A stretch of 64,000 bases of DNA from Stereum hirsutum FP-91666 SS1. Its lineage: Eukaryota; Basidiomycota; Agaricomycetes; Russulales; Stereaceae. This document shows positions 57,701 through 64,000 of the stretch, one piece after another. A program made the translations under genes and the position numbers. Each line of letters starts with the position of its first letter. Within the stretch, counting starts at the first letter, position 1. The stretch is from NCBI RefSeq assembly GCF_000264905.1, contig NW_006763137.1, forward strand, positions 174,237-238,236. Reading direction: 5' to 3'. The notes beneath the pieces were generated by a model, which searched no databases, was not told where the DNA came from, and saw nothing but the letters and a program-made list of their open reading frames with translations.

Positions 57701-59349
57701 GCTCCGGGAGATGCGCGCACCAGAAGAGTATCGCCGTGAAGCTGGTCGAAAGGCGGCAGAGTCACAGAAGAAATCGAAGAAGAAGAAGCAAGGTGCGTGA
57801 TTCTTAACCCGTTTTTGGTTCTTATGACTGATGATACTTCGATGGGCCACAATCGCATGTATGTGTCCAGATTCAACCTCTACTGCACCATCGTCTGAAG
57901 CACAATCGGAAATCCCACAAGGCCATGTCCCAAAGGGTGACATGGTTCTCGAGAACGCCTATCTTTTCATGCGCGATGGTTTGTTGACCCGTCTATTTGC
58001 TGATTCCATCAAGAGCGGCGACTCTGGCCGGGTCATCATGGTCTTGAAACTGTGGACATACTCTTTCAGGGGTAATAATCGTTCAAAATACGCCCATGAG
58101 ATGTTGCATCTGATCCACAATCTCATTAACGTTTGGCCAGCCAAGTTCCGGTAAGTTTCACTCTGTTGCGGAGCTTCAGACTGTGAATAATGGAATTTGC
58201 ACAGCGACATCATCATCAAGAACTGGCTGCTTAATCCCACGGGAAAGGACAATGCATTTGTGGAGGTTGATCTCGTTCAGGAACATTTGAACTTCTGGAT
58301 CAAGGTCAGTCTCGATACTATCTCAGCCTGAATGTGGTGCTGATAGACATACCCCAATAGAAAGTATACAAAGCAGACGGCGACTCACACTCCTGGGACT
58401 GGTTAGCCATGGTCGCACCCACAGTCGATGTCTTACGCCGTTTGGCAACCTCAATCCACGAGGAGATCGGCTCTCGACAAGGCTCTAAACACTCCAGTCC
58501 TGAGATATCGAAGGACATCAAGAGATTGATGATGAGCATTGACGATCTTGATGTCTACAGGTATAAGGAGGGCCGTGTTCTTGATGCTGACGAGAAACCT
58601 GTTGCAGATGCGATGTCGGTTGGATTGGCAGCACTTTCGCATGGGTCGGCAGGGAACCCACTTACCGACTTCAACGCTCAATGGGCTACCGCATGTGCAC
58701 GCCGCCGTCTAGTTCCTATCTCTGCGCTCTTGCCATTCCTCAAGTACGATGATCCCCTCGCTGACAAACGCCTTGGGGGAAACGGTCACGCCGCACCTCC
58801 TGATGATAATGATGTACGTCTATCTCTATCCATGTTTCTATAAATTCCCCTTAGGCTGCATCATCTAACCTTGAGCTCATGGCTACTCAGGCCATCTCGC
58901 CAGACGCCTCTGAGCCTTCAGTCACTACCAATACCGAAGGTGCATTATACGCTTCAACATCCTCCGCCCTCCCCACTCTCGCCACAACACCGAGATCCTC
59001 ATTTGTGCCCGAACCTGCACTACTCTTGGCCATGGATATTCCGATCGAGGTCGATGAGGACTCGGACTGGAGAGATGACGAAGGCTCTGAACCTGATTGG
59101 GATGAGCGAGAGGATGAATCGGAGGACGAAGATGTGGACCGAGCGCAGGCCTTGTCTGTGGAAGACGGACTTGTGGGGGTTGACGAAGACGACGTTGCTT
59201 CAGATATCGAGCAAGATGTGGGTGGCTCCGATTCAGGAGATGATCAAGGGGACGAGCTGTTCATGAGTGGCGGGTTTGATGTCGAGGACGAAGACTTCGC
59301 TGGTGCTGACGATGACACAGACGACGATCAAGGATGGACTTCGCAGTAG
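54718..59349 (+). CDS. DUF6589-domain protein
   Basis: Exons 54718-54769, 54834-54870, 54916-55813, 55878-56123, 56214-56778, 56848-57792, 57871-58150, 58205-58304, 58361-58813 and 58891-59349 give 1344 residues from MPAEVDTWHRGKPGG. The C-terminal half matches the agaricomycete DUF6589 family: YDNINLMFRVAEQILGRK, then ICGDQLTIARQRS (Asp near residue 742), HVALMPGLFHVKLADCNAFM, GNNRSKYAHEMLHLIHNLIN and FVEVDLVQEHLNFWIK. Exon 5 adds a low-complexity stretch with a basic cluster (RSKRRRRQPERNLRIRQKAI), possibly nuclear targeting. The tail is acidic (about the last 120 residues). Function is unknown; the multi-copy distribution in mushrooms, as I recall it, and the inverted-repeat context suggest a transposon-related origin, which is inference. 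Confidence 0.86.
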
Positions 59350-60472
59350 TGTAGACATATATACAACGGTTTTCTTCATTTTTGTCGATCTTTTTGAAGG
59401 AGTTATCGACGCCACCCGTGACCCGACTGACGCCGCCACACGTAAGTAGCGCCACAACAACTCTGCGTTGACCTCGGTCCTCGATCTCGCGACGTACCCT
59501 TTTCTTCCCAACATCCACTACTTACTCTCTTCGCAGTTTGAAGGACGGGCAGTCGCACTTCGACACACCCTCTTTGACTGACGGTCATTTTTGTTGATGT
59601 CCTTATAATCTTCAACATCATGCAGGATGAACACCTTGACGGAGACCCGGCCTCTACGCGGTCCAGCAGAGAGTAAAGTGAACAATTGACTGAAAGCTCC
59701 AAGTACGCAGCATGGTACTCGCTCGTGGACTTACATTAGAGAGTTGCACCTGCGATACATTACTAAAATAAGCACAACAGCTCCGCCATGCTCAATATCT
59801 ACGCGTCTGGATACAAACATCCACAGGCCTGCCATTACTCGACCAACCTACTCTACGACCCAGACCCCTCATCGCTCCATTCCACCTTACTCGGCCTACC
59901 ATGCTATTAACATGAGTTGGGAGTGGGGAGGGGCGGGATGCTGACTACCTATGTGCAGACGAGGTCGGTCCCTGTTTTTGTCTTCTTCTTTTTGCGTTGG
60001 TGTTTTGTGGGGTTTCCTTATGTTTGTGTTGCTGGGACTTTGGGTCCACGTTCTGCTGGAGGCGCTTAGTTGGGTGTGTTCACGCACTCCAGCATCCAAT
60101 GTATGCACAGAGATGACCTCAGCACATCTCTGAAGGACGATACGATCTTTTTTCTCCTCCCTCTTCCCGCGCAACATCGTCACTGAACACGTCTGGTTCG
60201 AACGGGAAACTGCGACGTGTGTGTAGCGTATAGCTCACGTCGACAATATAACCACGCAAAAACTCGTTGGAGTGCATTCCCTATATTGTCTTTTTGCACG
60301 AATATGTGGAGATAGTGTATGACAAGCCGTGCTGAGTTGTGTCGTCGGCATAGGTGTCGGCCCCTATCTCGCATGTTTGGAGGACCACTTGTACGCCACA
60401 TCAATGGCTTTTATATTCAGCATCTCACTTTACAGATGAAAAAACTCATCTTTCCCTCCTGCTTTACAGCCC
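59350..60472. other. Non-coding region inside the inverted-repeat unit
   Basis: Starts with the DUF6589 3' UTR. No gene was recognised before the acyl-CoA ligase remnant. Confidence 0.45.
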
Positions 60473-61030
60473 ATCATGGCAATATGTCTTGTACGCCTGC
60501 ACCACGACCTCCATCATCTGCGCCACCGCCTACGCGCCCGGATGCGCCCTGACCGACTCGCTGCACGAACTCGAATGGATCACCGTATTCACCAACGCTG
60601 AAATCCTCCCCCTCCTCGCCAAAGTCCTTCCCCGACACCCTCCATATGTCTCCTCATCTACGACGGAACGCCCAAACCGGACCTCCTCGATGAAGCTCAC
60701 ACGATTGGGAAACAACAAAGGTGTGATGTGCAAGCGCTGGAACCTCAGGTTGCCGCCCTTGGGAGCATGTACACGCTGTTCGGACACCACCCCCAGATGG
60801 ACGATAACCACCTCACCTTCCTCCCATCTTCGCACATCCTTGAATACATCGTCGAGCTCTGTTCTGTGTTTATCGGGTTGGCGCTCGGGTATGGGTGCGT
60901 GAATACGCTCACGAACGCGTCGGTGAGGAAATGTGTATACGATATCAAGGCGTTCAGGCCGACGATTATGATCGGGCGCCGGAGGTGTTATTGTATCGTC
61001 AATTGGGACATACTCTCGAGTTCCTTGTGA
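60473..61030 (+). pseudogene. FAA1: Fragment of long-chain fatty-acyl-CoA ligase (AMP-binding family)
   Basis: Decayed middle part of a Faa1-type ligase. One frame reads YSPSWQYVLYAC, then LHELEWITVFTNAEILPLLA. A shift to another frame gives DNHLTFLPSSHILEYIVELC and GCVNTLTNASVRKCVYDIKA, then FRPTIMIG. These are the family's N-terminal substrate region and the LPLAH.LE / GYG.VKTLTDAS motifs. It lacks both ends, is frameshifted, and the GVPAVWE-type continuation is lost. It lies between the DUF6589 gene and the right inverted-repeat arm. Confidence 0.85.
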
Positions 61031-61427
61031 TGCTCGAGATTGTATTGGCTTCTATGTTGTGTCTCAAACCCTACGGTATTCAGGTCTTTGGGTGACTTAC
61101 ACTTCCTGAGGGTACAAAAAACAAGAAATATTCACAGAACACCTTCCTTTTGATAACAAGCCAGTGAGAGGTGTATAATTACTCGGTGTACATACATAGA
61201 GCCTCCAGATGAAGAACAAAATCACCTCGACATCTGTGTGTTCCGTTATCGTCGTCGTCGTCGTCGCCGGGCATAAGAGTGTGGCGGGCGCCACAAATCA
61301 GGCGTGACAGGCCGACAATCACGCTCTCGCCCGTCTTGCAAAGTCGGCGACCAAAAATGGCCAAAAAATCACTCAGAACTTGCCTACACTAATCGACTCA
61401 GTTTTCTTTTCTGAATAAAAAATATAT

Positions 61428-61620
61428 ACCAACTTTGAGGACTTTTTTTACGAGTGGAGGGCCGTTTTTCGCAAAGTCAAGCTTTGGATTTGGCGGGGAG
61501 ACGCGTCGCCCGCCAAAAGGGCGACGGATCGTCCCAGTCCGCTCGCGGAACTCGCTTCTTAATCTGGAACACTTAAGTAAGCAAGAGCACGCGAGCGGAA
61601 TGGGGACGAGTCTAGTCCAA
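61428..61620 (-). repeat. Right arm of the long inverted repeat
   Basis: Reverse complement of the left arm at 50471-50656 with scattered mismatches and small indels. Weaker similarity goes on inward to about 61290. No target-site duplication was recognised outside the pair. The two arms are 10.8 kb apart. Confidence 0.8.
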
Positions 61621-61900
61621 ACCTGCCGCGGGAGCAAAGTATGGTCTATCCACGTGGGTGCCGCGTGGGCGCGCCGCCTTCTTGAAACCAATTTCTCGTT
61701 CGTCCCACAAATACAAGCACTCAACGAGCCCCAAAGAACCACCGAACGCAGGCTCTCCTTAAGTATTGTATAGAATCTTTCCGCTGTGTTCTGCTTTTTA
61801 TCCATATCGTCGAGCTTCATCCGAGGATTGAGCGCTATAATGATTGTTCATCACTGCCAAGCCGGTTCATGTTCCGGCAAGTTTGGTGCTCGGGCTCCTA

Positions 61901-62238
61901 TGGTGCAAACGGCTTAGACGCCGCCACTTCTGTACACAACGTTGAGGACGGTGCCGCGGGCCGAGATTTGAGAATTTTCACTATCCCTCTTCCAGAAACA
62001 CTCCTTTTGATGTAAGGAAGAGTTCCTCTAGAGGGATTATCCAAATTCTCAAAACTGGCAAAGATGAACTTTTGGATTTGGCCACCCCGCCAAATAATAA
62101 TATTTAATTCATTTGTTTATTATTTTCCGAAAACCAAGGGGGGTGCCAGGAATTTTCTTTCAATAAATGGGGATTTCGACTTTCGCCGACGAAATTGGCC
62201 GCTGTACAAAAGTGGTGATGACTAAGCCGTTTGCACCA
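61901..62238. mobile_element. 338-bp MITE with TA target duplication
   Basis: The left end is TGGTGCAAACGGCTTAG and the right end is its exact reverse complement (17 bp). Imperfect pairing continues for about another 20 bp (CCACTT.TGTACA). TA at 61899-61900 and at 62239-62240 flanks it. There is no coding capacity. The interior holds an inverted pair (gagaatttt / ccaaattctcaaaa) and the phrase ttttggatttgg...ccccgccaaa, which resembles the hairpin of the long inverted repeat next to it. Confidence 0.88.
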
Positions 62239-64000
62239 TAGTCGCTCCATATGCTGTGGCTTCGCTCGCGTCCAGGGCTCTGCGGTTGCGAGACGCTCCA
62301 GAGACGAAAAGACGCAGTTCTCGGTCGATGCTCGCGCGGTGGAGTGGTGGGGCTATCATCCATTTCTTGCTCAAGGAAGAACGTTCGATCGCGTCCGAGT
62401 AAGTTCTACGTTCTTCGAACCTCTAAGCCACTCGGTTCGGACCTGCTGTTGTGTTCTCCTACCCCTTGCTCGATACGAATTAATGCTCAATTGTAGTGCA
62501 TGACTATATTCGTACGTCTTCTCTAGTCATCTTGGGCCACATCCGAGCCGGTCTAGAGAAAGGCGCCGTACGTACGCGTCGTTCAGTTGAAAAACGTGTA
62601 CACGTTCATCCTGTTGAACTTCGGGATCGGGAAATCAAGTCGGAAGCGTTTGTTCGAGTCATGAACGAAGGACAAACCAGGACCCGAAATTCGGATCCCA
62701 TCCACTGACCCGACCACTGCTCCACTTTGGAGGCCTGCGCCACCTGACGAGTGCGCATTTCAGGTAATCCCTTACCGTGTCCTCGGCTGGAAGTTAAATC
62801 GTGTAATGGCGATTCTTCTTCGACTCCTTTGTCGGGCGGTCCAGACTCTGCACAAAGATCTTCGAATTTGAATCAGTAGATTCTGGTTCTTGCACAGGAC
62901 GCACTTCTTGCTTACTTCCGCAATCACCGTGAGGTCTCGGCCACAGTTCAAACGACAGCAGGGAGGGAGTGGAAATTGCGTTCAGATATGGTCTTGCCAT
63001 AGGCTGAGATCGACTCCGTGCTCGAACCGCGCACAAAAGGCGTACTGTGACACGCGTCATCCTCCGAAGCGACTCGGATGGGGAATCGCGTGGCTCTATA
63101 TAATGACCTTGGCTACCGGGACTGAAGGTCATCTGCTTAGGAGGTGAGCAGTATTGGTGCGAGCACTTGTGATGATGTTCGTCATCCATGACCAGTTGAA
63201 GTTGTGGCCAATAATCAACAGGGTATTAGTTCATGCACGCGAAGGGCTTCGAGAGCATGTACAGGAGACTTCCATGCAGCAGAACAGAACAGAAAACTCC
63301 TCGACGGGTCACATCCCCGGAGGCGTGGAATTATGAACAGCTCAGCGTGGAATGCGTAAGCAAAGGCGAGCGATACGGGTTTACAATAATATCAGCGAGA
63401 ATGCACAACGAAGTGCATGCAACAGAACACGAAGGGTTGGACAGGACCGGATCGTATGAAATGAAAGACCACAGTACGACGAGGGAGTTCCGGCTAAGGG
63501 AGGAGTGGCGTGTGGAGGAACACAAACAAGCAGACTATAGGACAAGTACGTTGTGGTATATGTACACTTGTAACGCAAAGCAAATCAGCAAAACAATCCA
63601 GCAAATTAAATTACGTCTACACACGGAGGAATCGTCAGCTTGAGGTCGACGAGGGAAGATCATGCGGATACGTACTCACAGTATGCTATTATACACCAAA
63701 GAAAGCTAAGACGACAGATCAACCAAAATAGAGAACGACTCCCAGAGCGGACTGGAGAACCTGCAGACGAGAAGAACATTGAAGCAATTGCGGGCGCAGT
63801 TGTAAGCAGGATGAAGTCGTAGGAAACGGAACGGCCCGCAAAGATCGTGAGATACAGCAGGAGAAAACACATGGGGAACCGATGAAGACATGATACAGTG
63901 AAATGAAACGAGTTGTGATCCGAAATGAGCCAATGCTTGAGACCAGAGTGTAACCGCGGGCCATACTGAGGAGATAAACCGACGAGTGACCAGGATCCGA
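62239..64000. other. No gene recognised at the right end
   Basis: A 131-residue minus-strand frame at 62794-63189 and several shorter ones lack any recognisable motif. From about 63.2 kb the plus strand is purine-rich and looks like the 3' UTR of a minus-strand gene lying beyond the window. Confidence 0.4.

Noticed and set aside
50471..61620. Helitron explanation for the RecQ-containing unit
   Set aside because: The helicase is RecQ-type, not the Pif1-type with a Rep domain, and Helitrons lack long terminal inverted repeats.

Overview
The window is nuclear DNA of a filamentous basidiomycete, very probably an agaricomycete (mushroom-forming fungus). The evidence is dense spliceosomal introns, mostly 40-80 nt with GT..AG ends, together with protein families typical of that group: a Goodbye-NACHT-ankyrin STAND protein, a DUF6534 membrane protein, tandem Zn2Cys6/Fungal_trans regulators, an F-box protein and a DUF6589 protein. 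Conserved housekeeping genes (karyopherin Kap123, LC8 dynein light chain, Axl2-like polarity protein) anchor the centre. Exon models were built by hand from splice sites, reading frame and homology. Each multi-exon model reported as intact closes in frame.

Layout, left to right. (1) 1-3394, minus: a STAND/NLR-type gene whose ankyrin 3' end runs off the window. (2) 3.4-9.5 kb: gene-poor, with a palindrome cluster near 8.6 kb. (3) 9.5-15.0 kb: an unknown single-pass membrane protein (+) and a 1089-residue coiled-coil protein (-). (4) 15.1-18.3 kb: a relic of a regulator 5' end, a degraded gene, and a DUF6534 gene carrying a MITE whose terminal repeat may supply a splice donor. (5) 18.8-25.6 kb: two tandem Zn2Cys6 regulators with identical 15-exon structures, including a 6-nt microexon that supplies part of the zinc-cluster motif. 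(6) 26.3-41.8 kb: F-box protein, three dispersed copies of an unknown family, Axl2-like protein and Kap123. (7) 41.8-50.4 kb: LC8 in otherwise degraded sequence. (8) 50.5-61.6 kb: a RecQ-type helicase and a DUF6589 protein transcribed divergently from a 209-bp gap, with a fatty-acyl-CoA ligase pseudogene, all between long divergent inverted repeats. (9) 61.9-62.2 kb: a second TA-flanked MITE; after it no gene is recognised.

The best candidate for something undescribed is the inverted-repeat-bounded RecQ/DUF6589 unit (about 11.1 kb), which has the outline of a large mobile or formerly mobile element. Next are the conserved 6-nt microexon in the duplicated regulators, the unknown three-copy family, and the MITE-derived splice site. 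All are inferences from one sequence; no search or expression data were available.
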